This document shows, one piece after another, positions 42,492-51,466 of a DNA stretch of 64,000 nt (within the stretch, counting starts at the first letter, position 1; every line of letters begins with the position of its first letter). Origin of the DNA: Clostridium sp. OS1-26 (GTDB lineage Bacteria > Bacillota > Clostridia > Clostridiales > Clostridiaceae); contig NZ_CP133264.1 in assembly GCF_030915445.1 (NCBI RefSeq), forward strand, positions 4,683,208 to 4,747,207, in the 5' to 3' direction. The notes beneath the pieces are model-generated. The model searched no databases. It worked only from the letters and a program-made list of their open reading frames with translations, and had not been told where the DNA came from. Made by a program: the position numbers and the translations under genes.

Positions 42492-44156
42492 CTATCCAAT
42501 ACTTTGAGCTATAGCTGCCCCTGGAGGTACAATAGGATATACTTTTTCATCTCTATTTATTTCACATTCAACTATAACAGGTTCATTTAAGCTAAGTGCA
42601 TAACTCAATACCTCTTCAATCTCATTGTTATTTTCTATCTTCATAGTCTTAATCCCATAGGCATATCCTAATTTTATAAAATCAACATCTGGGCCTAATT
42701 GTGTATGACAAAACCTGCCTTGATAGAACATATCCTGCCATTGATGCACCATACCTAAGGCATGATTATTTAAAACTAGCTGTACTACAGGCAGTCTATA
42801 CTTTGCTATGGTAGCTAGTTCTGTAGAATTCATCTTAAAACTACCATCTCCTGCTACATTAATTACTTTTTTATCGGGATTACCTACAGAGGCTCCTATG
42901 GCAGCCCCAAGGCCGAACCCCATAGTACCGAGTCCTCCTGAAGATATGAATGTCCTAGGTTTGGTAAATTTGAAATATTGAGCTGTCCAGATTTGATTTT
43001 GACCTACTTCTGTAGTTAAAATACAGTTCCCTTCTGTGAGATGAAATAATTTTTCCATGATGAGCTTTGGACTTACATGAAGACTTGTATTTGATTTTCC
43101 AACACTGAGTTTCTTCCAGCTATTAACTTGGTCAAGCCAATCTACATTGTCTTTTTGACAAGCTTTCTCTGTTAAAACCTTTAAAACCTCTTTTACATCT
43201 CCTTTTAAAGCCACATCAATGTTTACATTTTTCCCAAACTCTTTAGGGTCAATATCAATATGAATTATTTTAGCATCTGGCGCAAAAGCTTCTACTTTGC
43301 TAATTACACGATCACTAAAACGTGCGCCTACTGCAATGAGCAGATCACATTCAGTAACAGCATAATTTGAACACTTACTTCCATGCATACCTACCATCCC
43401 CATATAGTTTTCATGAACTCCAGAAAAAGCTCCCATTCCCATTAGTGAACAAGTTACTGGTGCATTTATTTTTTCTGCAAAGGACATAAGTTCATCCTGT
43501 GCACCAGATATAACTACTCCCCCACCAGCATAAATTACAGGTCTCATGCTACTGCTTATAAGTTCTTCTGCTCTTCTAAATTCTTCTTCATTATGCTTTA
43601 AGTTTATTCTTTTTCCTTTTGGCTTTTCAACTTCAGCATATTCATAGTCAATTTCTGCTATTTGTATATCCTTTGGAATATCTACAACAACAGGGCCTGG
43701 TCTTCCTTCTCTTGCTATATTAAAAGCTTCCCTTATAGTACTAACGAACTTATCTGCCTCTGTAACAATATAGCTTTTCTTTGTTATAGATGTTGTTATA
43801 TCCACAATGTTTACTTCCTGAAAAGAGTCCTTTCCAAGTAAACTCTGAGGTACCTGCCCTGTAAATACCACTAGCGGAACTGAATCTCTATAAGCTGTTG
43901 CAATACCTGTAACTGTATTAGTAGCTCCTGGACCTGAAGTTGCAAGGACAACTCCTACTTTTCCTGTAGATCTTGAATATCCATCAGCAGCATGAGTAGC
44001 CCCCTGCTCATGTGCTGTTAGTATATGAGTTATTTCTTCAGTGTTATACAGGGCATCATAAATTGGTAATACTGCTCCACCTGGATAACCAAATATTGTG
44101 TCTATGCCCTGCTCTTTTAAACATTCTAATAGTACTTCTGCGCCCTTCAATTTCAT
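42492..44156 (-). CDS. ilvB: Acetolactate synthase, large subunit
   Basis: 554 residues with the three ThDP-enzyme domains: GYPGGAVLPIYDAL and TAHEQGATHAADGY (activating Glu), the central FAD domain (AGGGVVISGA), and the C-terminal ThDP motif VAGDGSFKMNSTELATIAKYRLPVV...NN. It condenses pyruvate with pyruvate or 2-ketobutyrate at the entry to valine, leucine and isoleucine synthesis. No small subunit gene (ilvN) is adjacent, so a regulatory subunit must be encoded elsewhere or be absent. It follows ilvC by 30 bp. Confidence 0.95.
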   Translation of the reverse strand: MKLKGAEVLLECLKEQGIDTIFGYPGGAVLPIYDALYNTEEITHILTAHEQGATHAADGYSRSTGKVGVVLATSGPGATNTVTGIATAYRDSVPLVVFTGQVPQSLLGKDSFQEVNIVDITTSITKKSYIVTEADKFVSTIREAFNIAREGRPGPVVVDIPKDIQIAEIDYEYAEVEKPKGKRINLKHNEEEFRRAEELISSSMRPVIYAGGGVVISGAQDELMSFAEKINAPVTCSLMGMGAFSGVHENYMGMVGMHGSKCSNYAVTECDLLIAVGARFSDRVISKVEAFAPDAKIIHIDIDPKEFGKNVNIDVALKGDVKEVLKVLTEKACQKDNVDWLDQVNSWKKLSVGKSNTSLHVSPKLIMEKLFHLTEGNCILTTEVGQNQIWTAQYFKFTKPRTFISSGGLGTMGFGLGAAIGASVGNPDKKVINVAGDGSFKMNSTELATIAKYRLPVVQLVLNNHALGMVHQWQDMFYQGRFCHTQLGPDVDFIKLGYAYGIKTMKIENNNEIEEVLSYALSLNEPVIVECEINRDEKVYPIVPPGAAIAQSIG

Positions 44157-44186
44157 AATGATACCCCCTTTTAAAGTTTGGAAAAT

Positions 44187-45188
44187 CTATTTACTTTCAA
44201 TCCATGACATCATAGCTCTAAGTTCTTTACCTACTTTTTCTATAGGATGATTTTGTTCTTTTCTCCTCTTTGCATAAAAGTATGGTCTATTAGCTTGGTT
44301 TTCTAATATCCAATTTCTCGCAAAGGTTCCATCTTGAATTTCGCTAAGGACTTTTTTCATTTCCTTTCTTGTATCTTCAGTTACTATTCTACTTCCAACA
44401 CTATAGTCTCCATATTCTGCTGTATCGCTTATAGAATATCTCATGTAGCTTAAACCACCTTGGCTCATCAAATCTACAATAAGTTTCATTTCATGTAGAC
44501 ATTCAAAATATGCATTTTCTGGTGAGTAGCCAGCTTCTATTAATGTTTCAAATCCAGCTTTTATAAGCTCAGTCACACCTCCACAGAGAACTACTTGTTC
44601 ACCAAATAAATCTGTTTCAGTTTCATCTTTAAAGGTTGTCTGTAGAACTCCAGCTCTAGTTCCTCCTATTCCCTTTGCGTATGCTAGTGCATAATCACAA
44701 GCTTTCCCACTATAATCCTGATATACTGCAAATAAGCAAGGAACTCCTTTCCCTCCAACATATTCACTTCTAACAGTATGACCTGGCCCTTTTGGTGCCA
44801 CCATAAATACATCTACATCAGCAGGTGGAACTATTTGATTAAAATGAATATTAAATCCATGAGCAAACATCAGTGCTTTTCCTGCAGACAAGTTTTCTTC
44901 TACACTTTCTTTATATACTTTACTTTGTTTCTCATCAGGTATTAAAAGTATTACTAAATCTGATTCCTTAACGGCGTCAGCTACTTCTAAAACCTTAAAT
45001 CCAGCTTCTTTTGCAAGTTCCCAAGACTTGCTTCCTTCATACAATCCTACTACTACATCTACACCACTTTCTTTTAAATTCAACGCATGAGCATGTCCCT
45101 GGCTGCCATATCCAACAACTGCAACTTTTTTCCCTTCTAATAAACCTAAATCTGCATCCTTATCATAATAAACTTTTAATCTTTCCAT
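44187..45188 (-). CDS. ilvC: Ketol-acid reductoisomerase
   Basis: 333 residues from the ATG at 45188, supported by AGGAGGAATAAAA; the 20 residues upstream in the longest frame are not credible. The NADPH-binding loop is VAVVGYGSQGHAHALNLKESG, and the knotted C-terminal domain has DLFGEQVVLCGG and SDTAEYGDY. It carries out the second common step of branched-chain amino acid synthesis. It is the middle gene of the aminotransferase-ilvC-ilvB operon under an isoleucine T-box. A 16-bp palindrome TTATTGAGCTCAATAA lies in the 130-bp gap upstream. Confidence 0.95.
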   Translation of the reverse strand: MERLKVYYDKDADLGLLEGKKVAVVGYGSQGHAHALNLKESGVDVVVGLYEGSKSWELAKEAGFKVLEVADAVKESDLVILLIPDEKQSKVYKESVEENLSAGKALMFAHGFNIHFNQIVPPADVDVFMVAPKGPGHTVRSEYVGGKGVPCLFAVYQDYSGKACDYALAYAKGIGGTRAGVLQTTFKDETETDLFGEQVVLCGGVTELIKAGFETLIEAGYSPENAYFECLHEMKLIVDLMSQGGLSYMRYSISDTAEYGDYSVGSRIVTEDTRKEMKKVLSEIQDGTFARNWILENQANRPYFYAKRRKEQNHPIEKVGKELRAMMSWIESK

Positions 45189-45318
45189 TTTTATTCCTCC
45201 TAAAATTTTAGTTATATTAATTAAATTTTCAAATGTTATTGAGCTCAATAATGTGCTATTTTATTTATATAAACTTGAATTTATGTGATATTTTAACTAT
45301 TGAAAGTTAAAAAATTTT

Positions 45319-46515
45319 TTATTGGTAGCTTTTTAAAACCTCACCAAGTCTTTTTATTCCTTCTACAATCTGATCATCTTTCATGCTTGAGAAGTTCAAC
45401 CTAAAATTATTTCTACAATTGCCATTTGGGTAGAAGGCTATTCCAGGAACAAAACCTACTCTCATTTCCATTGCCTTTTTCAAAACATCTGATGCATCTA
45501 AGTTTTCTGGAAGCGTTACCCATAGGAAAAGTCCTCCATTAGGGTGAGTGAATGAACAGTTTGATGGAAACTCTTCTTGAATAGCTTTTAACATTAAATC
45601 TCTTCTTTTCTTATAAACAGCAGTTATTTTATTTACATTTTCTTTTAAATCATACATCTTCATATACAATGCTGTTTCTTTTTGAGACATAGTATTTGTC
45701 TGCAAATCTACAGATTGTTTAACAAGTAAATATTGATCTAAAAATTCCTTACTTGTGCATACCCAACCAATTCTTAATCCTGGACAGAATACCTTTGAAA
45801 ATGTTCCATGATATATCACTCTGTCATCTGTATCAAAACTCTTAATTGCTGGAAGCCTGTCTCCTTCAAAAATTAGATTCCCGTAAGGGTTATCTTCTAG
45901 AATAAGTACATCATACTTTTGTGCTAATTCAACCATCTTTTTTCTTCTTTCAACTGGCAGCGTTATACCTGTTGGATTTTGAAAATCTGGTACAGTATAT
46001 ATAAATTTAGCATTGGGATTATTCTTTAAGGCTTCTTCAAGCTCTTCCATTACCATACCTTCATTATCCATTTCCACTTCAACAAATTTTGGTCCATAGG
46101 CTTGGAAGGCAGTTATTGCACCTAAGTAACTAGGACTTTCACATATAACTACATCTCCCTCATCTAAAAATATTCTTCCTGAAAATTCTAATGCTTGCTG
46201 TGATCCACAGGTTATCATTATGTTGTCTGCTGTAGTATTTACACCAGCCTCTGCCATAATTTGTTCCGCAATAATTTCTCTAAGATCCTTAACACCATTC
46301 GTCGAGCTGTATTGAAGAGCATTATGCCCATCTTCATCAAGTAGCTTTTGAGTAACCTTTTTCATCTCTTCGATTGGAAAAAGCTCTCCATCAGGGAGCC
46401 CACCAGCAAAGGATATTACCTCTGGCATTTCTGTAAGTTTCATGATCATTGCAATTACTTTATCTGCTTCACTGCATCCACCACTACTAAGTCTCTTTGC
46501 AAATTTATTTTTCAT
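45319..46515 (-). CDS. PLP-dependent aminotransferase (class I/II, LysN/MocR-like)
   Basis: 398 residues from the ATG at 46515, preceded by AAGGGGTGTTGTT. The PLP lysine lies in YHGTFSKVFCPGLRIGW, and ILEDNPYGNL carries the Asp that pairs with the pyridine nitrogen. The group includes 2-aminoadipate, aromatic and branched-chain aminotransferases. Because it leads an operon with ilvC and ilvB behind an isoleucine T-box, the last transamination of isoleucine/valine/leucine synthesis is the likely role. Confidence 0.87.
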   Translation of the reverse strand: MKNKFAKRLSSGGCSEADKVIAMIMKLTEMPEVISFAGGLPDGELFPIEEMKKVTQKLLDEDGHNALQYSSTNGVKDLREIIAEQIMAEAGVNTTADNIMITCGSQQALEFSGRIFLDEGDVVICESPSYLGAITAFQAYGPKFVEVEMDNEGMVMEELEEALKNNPNAKFIYTVPDFQNPTGITLPVERRKKMVELAQKYDVLILEDNPYGNLIFEGDRLPAIKSFDTDDRVIYHGTFSKVFCPGLRIGWVCTSKEFLDQYLLVKQSVDLQTNTMSQKETALYMKMYDLKENVNKITAVYKKRRDLMLKAIQEEFPSNCSFTHPNGGLFLWVTLPENLDASDVLKKAMEMRVGFVPGIAFYPNGNCRNNFRLNFSSMKDDQIVEGIKRLGEVLKSYQ

Positions 46516-46581
46516 AACAACACCCCTTAACATAGTATTTAGTATTATAAAATATAGTATTATTCACATCTAAAAAAGAAT

Positions 46582-46805
46582 AAAAAAAATCAAACCTCTG
46601 CCTGGGGCGAGAAGTTTGACCGCGGTACCACCCAAATTTTTTACTTTATCAGATAACGACTTTTGCCGGCACAACTTACTTTTAATTCAGTCTGCAACTC
46701 TAGGGTGATTTTCAATAGTTTCCGATTTGTGAGCTTTCACCTACCCTCACTCTCTTTAAAATCTTTCACCACTTACTCGTCCCTATCATAGTTTTTGGTT
46801 TATAT
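46582..46805 (-). ncRNA. T-box leader (isoleucine), operon aminotransferase-ilvC-ilvB
   Basis: On the minus strand the T-box core GGGTGGTACCGCGG (46633-46620) is followed by a terminator stem (TCAAAC...GTTTGA, 46590-46619) and a run of T. Stem I carries AGAGAGTGAGGGTAGGTGAAAG. The specifier loop reads GAAA-ATC-ACCCTAGAG, giving ATC (Ile) at 46709-46707. Uncharged tRNA-Ile would pair and allow read-through. Confidence 0.93.
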
Positions 46806-47144
46806 AATTATTAAAGTCTATTGAACAAAATGTTTATTCATTCACCATTTGTGAAAATCATAATATTAATTCTTTCACTTGTCAATATATTTTTTAATTT
46901 TTATTTTTTCATTTTTTCTCTTCTTTTCTTTTGCTACATTATAATGCATTTACGAATTTTATGTTTTAAAGCTTTGTATTATGCCATTTTAATAAAATTT
47001 AATGTAATTTATTGATTATTTGTAACAAAACGTTTTCATGCAACTTTTAAATCAGCTGAAACACAACCTTCACTCTATGCAATGTTCGACATCAAATAAT
47101 TCATTTTTCTAAACAAGCTTTAATAAAAAATTTATATTTATTCA
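46806..47144. other. Intergenic region between the divergent T-box leaders
   Basis: About 340 bp of very AT-rich DNA. It must contain the promoter for the minus-strand T-box; no clear -35/-10 pair was identified there. A 64-codon plus-strand frame at 46821-47015 is low-complexity and is not regarded as a gene. Confidence 0.5.
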
Positions 47145-47173
47145 TTGACACAAAATTCAAATTATAGTATATT
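47145..47173 (+). promoter_or_regulatory. Promoter of the ilvD T-box leader
   Basis: TTGACA (47145-47150), 17-nt spacer, TATATT (47168-47173). The predicted start near 47180 fits the T-box stem I. Confidence 0.7.
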
Positions 47174-47179
47174 AATTGA

Positions 47180-47400
47180 CAATACTAAAAAAATTATGAC
47201 AGGGAAGAGTAAACAAAACCATGCTTTAAAGAGAGTGGGATAAGGTGAAAGCCCATAAGCTAACGTTGTTGAAAATCACCCTTGAGTTGCTAAGCTGAAT
47301 TTTATTAAGCTTAGCCGGCAGAAGCCGTTATTTAAATTAAGTTATAATTTGGGTGGTACCGCGACAGACCTCGCCCCATTGTGGGGAAGGTCTGTTTTTT
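47180..47400 (+). ncRNA. T-box leader (isoleucine), ilvD
   Basis: The T-box core GGGTGGTACCGCGAC begins at 47351 and is followed by the terminator CAGACC...GGTCTGTTTTTT (47365-47400). Upstream GAGAGTGGGATAAGGTGAAAG belongs to stem I. The specifier is ATC (Ile, 47275-47277) in GAAA-ATC-ACCCTTGAG. It is the counterpart of the minus-strand T-box 400 bp away. Confidence 0.94.
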
Positions 47401-47428
47401 ATTTCATAAATTTTAGGGGGTTATATAC

Positions 47429-49114
47429 ATGACAAAGTTGAATTGGAGAAGTAAAGAGGTTACAGAAGGAGTTGCTCGTGCTCCCCATCGTTCATTATTT
47501 TACGCAATGGGATATTTACCAGAGGATTTAGAAAAACCTTTAGTTGGAATAGTAAATGCCCATAATGAGATAATACCAGGGCATTTTCATCTAAATGAAA
47601 TAGTTCAAGCAGTTAAGCTTGGAGTAAGTGCTGGTGGTGGAACACCAATAGAATTCCCAGCAATAGGCATTTGTGACGGCATTTCCATGAATCACAGCGG
47701 TATGAAATATCCTTTAGCAAGTAGAGAACTAATAGCAGATTCTATAGAAGTTATGACTATGGCTCATAAATTTGATGCTTTAGTACTGGTTGGAAACTGT
47801 GATAAAGTAGTGCCTGGAATGCTTATGGCTGCAGCAAGGCTTAATGTACCTGCCATTTATATAAGCGGCGGTCCAATGCTTACAGGTAATCATAAGGGAA
47901 AGACGCTAGACTTAGTGAGTACATTCGAAGGTGTTGGTGCATATGCGGAAGGAAAAATAAACTCTGATGAACTTGCACAAATTGAAAATTCTTCTTGCCC
48001 AACCTGTGGAAGCTGTTCCGGTCTTTTCACTGCCAACACCATGAACTGCTTGGCAGAAGCTTTAGGTATGGCTCTTCCAGGCAATGGCACTATACCTGCA
48101 CCTTACGGCAGTAGAAAGCAATTGGCTAAAAGAGCAGGTATGCAAATAGTTGAACTTATAAAAAGCAATATAAGACCAAGAGACATATTAACTTTGAAAG
48201 CTTTCAAAAATGCAATAGCTCTTGATATGGCTATTGGTGGGTCAAGCAATACTACTCTTCATCTTCTAGCCATTGCTGATGAAGCAAAAATAAATCTTAA
48301 TTTAAAGGAATTTGACACTATCAGCAGAGAAGTTCCTAACATAACAAAGCTCAGTCCTTCTGGAAAGCATAGTATAGAAGACTTAAACAATGCTGGTGGG
48401 ATTTCTGCAGTGCTTAAATTGCTTAAGGATGCAGAATTGATTGAGGCAGATACTATCACAGTTACAGGAAAGACTTTAGGTGAAAATATCGCTGATGCTG
48501 AAGTTTTAGATTCAACTGTAATAAAACCGCTAGGCAATCCTTACTATAAAGAAGGTGGAATAGCAATACTTAAAGGGAACTTAGCACCAGATGGAGCTGT
48601 TATAAAACAATCTGCTGTTGAGCCAGAAATGCTTTATCATCGTGGTCCTGCAAGGGTATTTAATTCTGAAGAAGATGCTTTTACCGCAATCATGAATAGA
48701 CAGATAAAATCTGGAGATGTTGTTGTAATTAGATATGAAGGTCCTAAGGGATGTCCTGGAATGAGAGAAATGCTTAGCCCTACCTCTGCAATAATTGGAA
48801 TGGGACTCGAAAAATCTGTAGCTTTACTTACAGATGGCCGATTCTCAGGAGGCACTAGAGGACCCTGTATAGGTCATATATCTCCAGAAGCCTATGAAGG
48901 AGGACCAATTGCAGTATTAGAAGATGGAGATATCATAGAAATAGATTTGCCTAATAGGTTTATAAAGGTTGAACTGTCTGATGAAGAACTTAAACAAAGA
49001 TTCTATAATTGGACTGCACCCCCTATAAAAGCGGACAAAGGAACCTATTTATATCGCTACAGCAAGTTAGTCACTTCAGCAAGTACTGGTGCAGTTCTTA
49101 AAAAAGATTTTTAA
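47429..49114 (+). CDS. ilvD: Dihydroxy-acid dehydratase
   Basis: 561 residues, normal for the family. Fe-S cluster cysteines occur in VGNCDKVVPGML and CPTCGSCSGLFTANTMNC; the Mg-binding region is ICDGISMNHSGMKYPL, and TDGRFSGGTRGPCIGHISPEA matches the active-site loop. It makes the 2-keto acids of valine and isoleucine. The start ATG is preceded by AGGGGGTTATATAC. It is transcribed divergently from the aminotransferase-ilvC-ilvB operon, each arm with its own isoleucine T-box. A loose hairpin at 49131-49195 may act as terminator. Confidence 0.96.
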   Translation: MTKLNWRSKEVTEGVARAPHRSLFYAMGYLPEDLEKPLVGIVNAHNEIIPGHFHLNEIVQAVKLGVSAGGGTPIEFPAIGICDGISMNHSGMKYPLASRELIADSIEVMTMAHKFDALVLVGNCDKVVPGMLMAAARLNVPAIYISGGPMLTGNHKGKTLDLVSTFEGVGAYAEGKINSDELAQIENSSCPTCGSCSGLFTANTMNCLAEALGMALPGNGTIPAPYGSRKQLAKRAGMQIVELIKSNIRPRDILTLKAFKNAIALDMAIGGSSNTTLHLLAIADEAKINLNLKEFDTISREVPNITKLSPSGKHSIEDLNNAGGISAVLKLLKDAELIEADTITVTGKTLGENIADAEVLDSTVIKPLGNPYYKEGGIAILKGNLAPDGAVIKQSAVEPEMLYHRGPARVFNSEEDAFTAIMNRQIKSGDVVVIRYEGPKGCPGMREMLSPTSAIIGMGLEKSVALLTDGRFSGGTRGPCIGHISPEAYEGGPIAVLEDGDIIEIDLPNRFIKVELSDEELKQRFYNWTAPPIKADKGTYLYRYSKLVTSASTGAVLKKDF

Positions 49115-49255
49115 AATAAATTAGCTTCCCCGTAGTTGTGTACCCCTCTCATTTATATAACAAGCTGTTACTCTTTGATAGGGATACATAACTACTTAAT
49201 TTTGTATTAGAATTTAGTCATCTTTGGCTTGTTATTTTCTTTCAGATGCCTTACT

Positions 49256-49807
49256 TTATTTTTCTTCTGCGTATTTTGCATCTCTCCATGCAACTATTCC
49301 ACCTGGATATCTATACACATTTTTATATCCTGATTCTTTTGCTATTTTAGCTCCAACATCACTTCTCTCACATGCAACAAAACCACAATATATTACAACT
49401 GGTTTATTTTTATCAGCTGGAAGTAATTTAACAAAAGCTTCTTTTTGTTCTGGTTTAACATCTTTTATTCCTGTCTTAGGTAATTCTGCATTAACAGCAC
49501 CTGGAATATGTCCATCTTTAAAGTTACTCGCAGGCATTGTATCAACAATGACCATATCTTTTTTGCTGTCTATCCATGACTTTAATTCTTCTGAGCCTAC
49601 AATTTGATACTTACCTTCTTCTGATGTTTTAACAAGCCTCATTGCAGCCTTTTCAATATTTATTTCATTTCCGTCTACTGCTGTTCCAGCTTTCTTAGTA
49701 GCAGTTGTTTGTTGTGCTGCTTGTTGTCCACTATTTGATGAACAACCAGCAAGTAGTGAAACCGCTAGTATACTACTTATAAGTATAATTAATCCCTTTT
49801 TTTTCAT
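49256..49807 (-). CDS. Rhodanese-domain lipoprotein
   Basis: 183 residues from the ATG at 49807 (AGGAGGTTTAATT upstream). The signal peptide MKKKGLIILISSILAVSLLAGC ends in the lipobox LAGC, so the protein is anchored outside the membrane. The rhodanese domain spans residues 65-180 with the active cysteine in VIYCGFVACERSD and the typical ending YPGGIVAWRDA. Extracellular rhodanese-like proteins may handle sulfur or act as redox partners. The C-x4-C pair (CGFVAC) is not the common CxxGxR loop, so activity could differ. Confidence 0.85.
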   Translation of the reverse strand: MKKKGLIILISSILAVSLLAGCSSNSGQQAAQQTTATKKAGTAVDGNEINIEKAAMRLVKTSEEGKYQIVGSEELKSWIDSKKDMVIVDTMPASNFKDGHIPGAVNAELPKTGIKDVKPEQKEAFVKLLPADKNKPVVIYCGFVACERSDVGAKIAKESGYKNVYRYPGGIVAWRDAKYAEEK

Positions 49808-50001
49808 AATTAAACCTCCTATGTACAAATCAACTTAATTTTAGCAAAATTATACATTATTTTTAACAATTATTAAAATTTAAAATATTCTCATTTATAT
49901 CTATAATTTATTTAAATTTGACTATCTTTTTTGCAATTTTATTATTAGTAAATCTCTTTTGCATTCTTACAACCAATAAAAATAAATTCAAAATTTACTA
50001 C

Positions 50002-50057
50002 TTAATAATTAAAGGGTATGTATTCCGCTAAAGTAATACATACCCTTTAATTATTAA
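50002..50057. terminator. Very strong bidirectional hairpin
   Basis: Arms of 23 bp (50002-50024 and 50035-50057) are perfectly complementary, centred on AAAGGGTATGTATT and AATACATACCCTTT, with a 10-nt loop. It lies between two minus-strand genes, just after the RelA/SpoT gene. Confidence 0.82.
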
Positions 50058-50060
50058 AAC

Positions 50061-50966
50061 TTAAGGTTCCTTTGGCACTGCTTCAAAAGATTTTGTCAAA
50101 TTGTCTTTCAATATTATATTATCCAAACTTGATAATATTGATTGCTTATCTTTCTCATCTAATTGAGCCTTCTGTTCAATCATATCTATTAATTCTTTTA
50201 TCTGATTATTTTTTTGTTCTATTATATTTTCGTATTTTTCTTCCATCTCAGTCCAATTCTTATTCAATAGGTTTATTAGTGAAGCCATTTCATCGGAGCT
50301 ACCTGCTATACGATTAAATAATAAAAGATTTAGCTCTAACACTTCTGGAATTTGGCTATGAGAATATCTAAGCTGGTGGTCTATTTCGCCATATCCCTCT
50401 TCAAATATTGTTCTCACTTGAATCTCTGCTATAACCTGCTGATTTGTTGGAAAAAACTCTATTAAATAGTGAACAGATCGATAGCCAGATTTTCTAGATT
50501 TGATTTGGATATCTAACTCCTCAAATCTTTTAGTATCGTCACCCTCTCTAACATTAGCAGTTATTTCAATAACCTTCCACGTTCTTAATATAAAATTATG
50601 AATATCTTCCCAATCATCTTTAAAAATGTGTATTGCCCTTATACCTATAAGGTCATTTATTTCATTTTTATAATTATCTACAGTAAATTGAAAATCTGAA
50701 CCATATTTTTCTTTTCTATCTGGAGTCTTTCTAATAATTTTTTCAATTAATCGTTCTCCATCCTTTACTCTAGCTTTTACTGAGTGTATTTTCTCATGCG
50801 TTCTTAAAGTATTTGCAATAAAATTAGCTTGAGTTTCATAGCTGTCCTTAAATTTATTAAAGTCAACATATATTTTATCCAAAACATTCCAGTCAATTCC
50901 ATTTTCTATAATAGTATTCTCTGAAATATGGTATCTCTTCGAAAATTTTTCCTTAATTAGTTCCAT
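50061..50966 (-). CDS. RelA/SpoT-domain (p)ppGpp synthetase-like protein
   Basis: 301 residues from the ATG at 50966 (AGGAGGACAAAGT upstream). The synthetase motifs are NDLIGIRAIHIFKDDWEDI, KSRKSGYRSVHYLIEF and AEIQVRTIFEEGYGEIDHQLRYS, matching the G-loop and the catalytic Glu of RelA enzymes. The HD hydrolase, TGS and ACT domains are missing. Residues 230-290 are a predicted coiled coil (NKNWTEMEEKYENIIEQKNNQIKEL). It is longer than the common small alarmone synthetases and stands alone, so there is no antitoxin neighbour. A bent role in stress signalling is inferred. Confidence 0.83.
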   Translation of the reverse strand: MELIKEKFSKRYHISENTIIENGIDWNVLDKIYVDFNKFKDSYETQANFIANTLRTHEKIHSVKARVKDGERLIEKIIRKTPDRKEKYGSDFQFTVDNYKNEINDLIGIRAIHIFKDDWEDIHNFILRTWKVIEITANVREGDDTKRFEELDIQIKSRKSGYRSVHYLIEFFPTNQQVIAEIQVRTIFEEGYGEIDHQLRYSHSQIPEVLELNLLLFNRIAGSSDEMASLINLLNKNWTEMEEKYENIIEQKNNQIKELIDMIEQKAQLDEKDKQSILSSLDNIILKDNLTKSFEAVPKEP

Positions 50967-51085
50967 ACTTTGTCCTCCTGATATAATGAAATCCTTATAA
51001 TATAATATTACCACATATACTATAATAAGGTGAAAAGATTCTGAGATGTAAATTAACTATTTAATATGGAACTAATTATCGTAGG

Positions 51086-51466
51086 TTATTCTAGAGTTTT
51101 ATTTCCGCTCAACATATATTCATCTACAGCCTTTTTGCTAAATCGTATTTCATCATTCATTTTTATACAGGGAAATTTTGAATCTGGATTATCAATAATA
51201 GATTTATAGATTAATTTAATATCTACTTTTAAATAATTCGCTAGCTCTGTAGGTGTCATTATATCCTTTTGCTGTTCTTTTAAAGCTAGCATATCATTTG
51301 AAATTTTGTTGCTTATTGTATTAGTATTACTCATAATTAAATCCGTTTTATGCTCTATTTCATTAAATCTGCTATATTGAGTATATAAAAAATATACTGT
51401 AATTAAATTCAATGCTAGTAAAACTGCCAATAAGACTCCCAAACCATATTTTAAATATTTACTCAT
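51086..51466 (-). CDS. Membrane-anchored HTH_17/excisionase-like protein
   Basis: 126 residues. One N-terminal membrane helix (KYGLGVLLAVLLALNLITVYFLY, residues 5-28), a short coiled stretch (IEHKTDLIMSNTNTISNKI), then a MerR/excisionase-type helix-turn-helix (TPTELANYLKVDIKLIYKSIIDNPDSKFPCIKMNDEIRFSKKAVDEYM, residues 74-121). It overlaps the end of the sensor kinase gene by 8 bp and is the third gene of the two-component operon. A membrane-tethered DNA-binding domain is unusual; the protein may be an accessory to the sensor or a one-component regulator. Confidence 0.75.
   Translation of the reverse strand: MSKYLKYGLGVLLAVLLALNLITVYFLYTQYSRFNEIEHKTDLIMSNTNTISNKISNDMLALKEQQKDIMTPTELANYLKVDIKLIYKSIIDNPDSKFPCIKMNDEIRFSKKAVDEYMLSGNKTLE

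Noticed and set aside
46821..47015. 64-codon plus-strand frame rich in Phe and Leu
   Set aside because: It is a low-complexity translation of AT-rich DNA between two T-box leaders, with no ribosome site.
50061..50966. RelA/SpoT protein as a toxic alarmone synthetase (toxSAS) with antitoxin
   Set aside because: No small antitoxin gene is adjacent; the neighbours are a rhodanese lipoprotein and a two-component operon.
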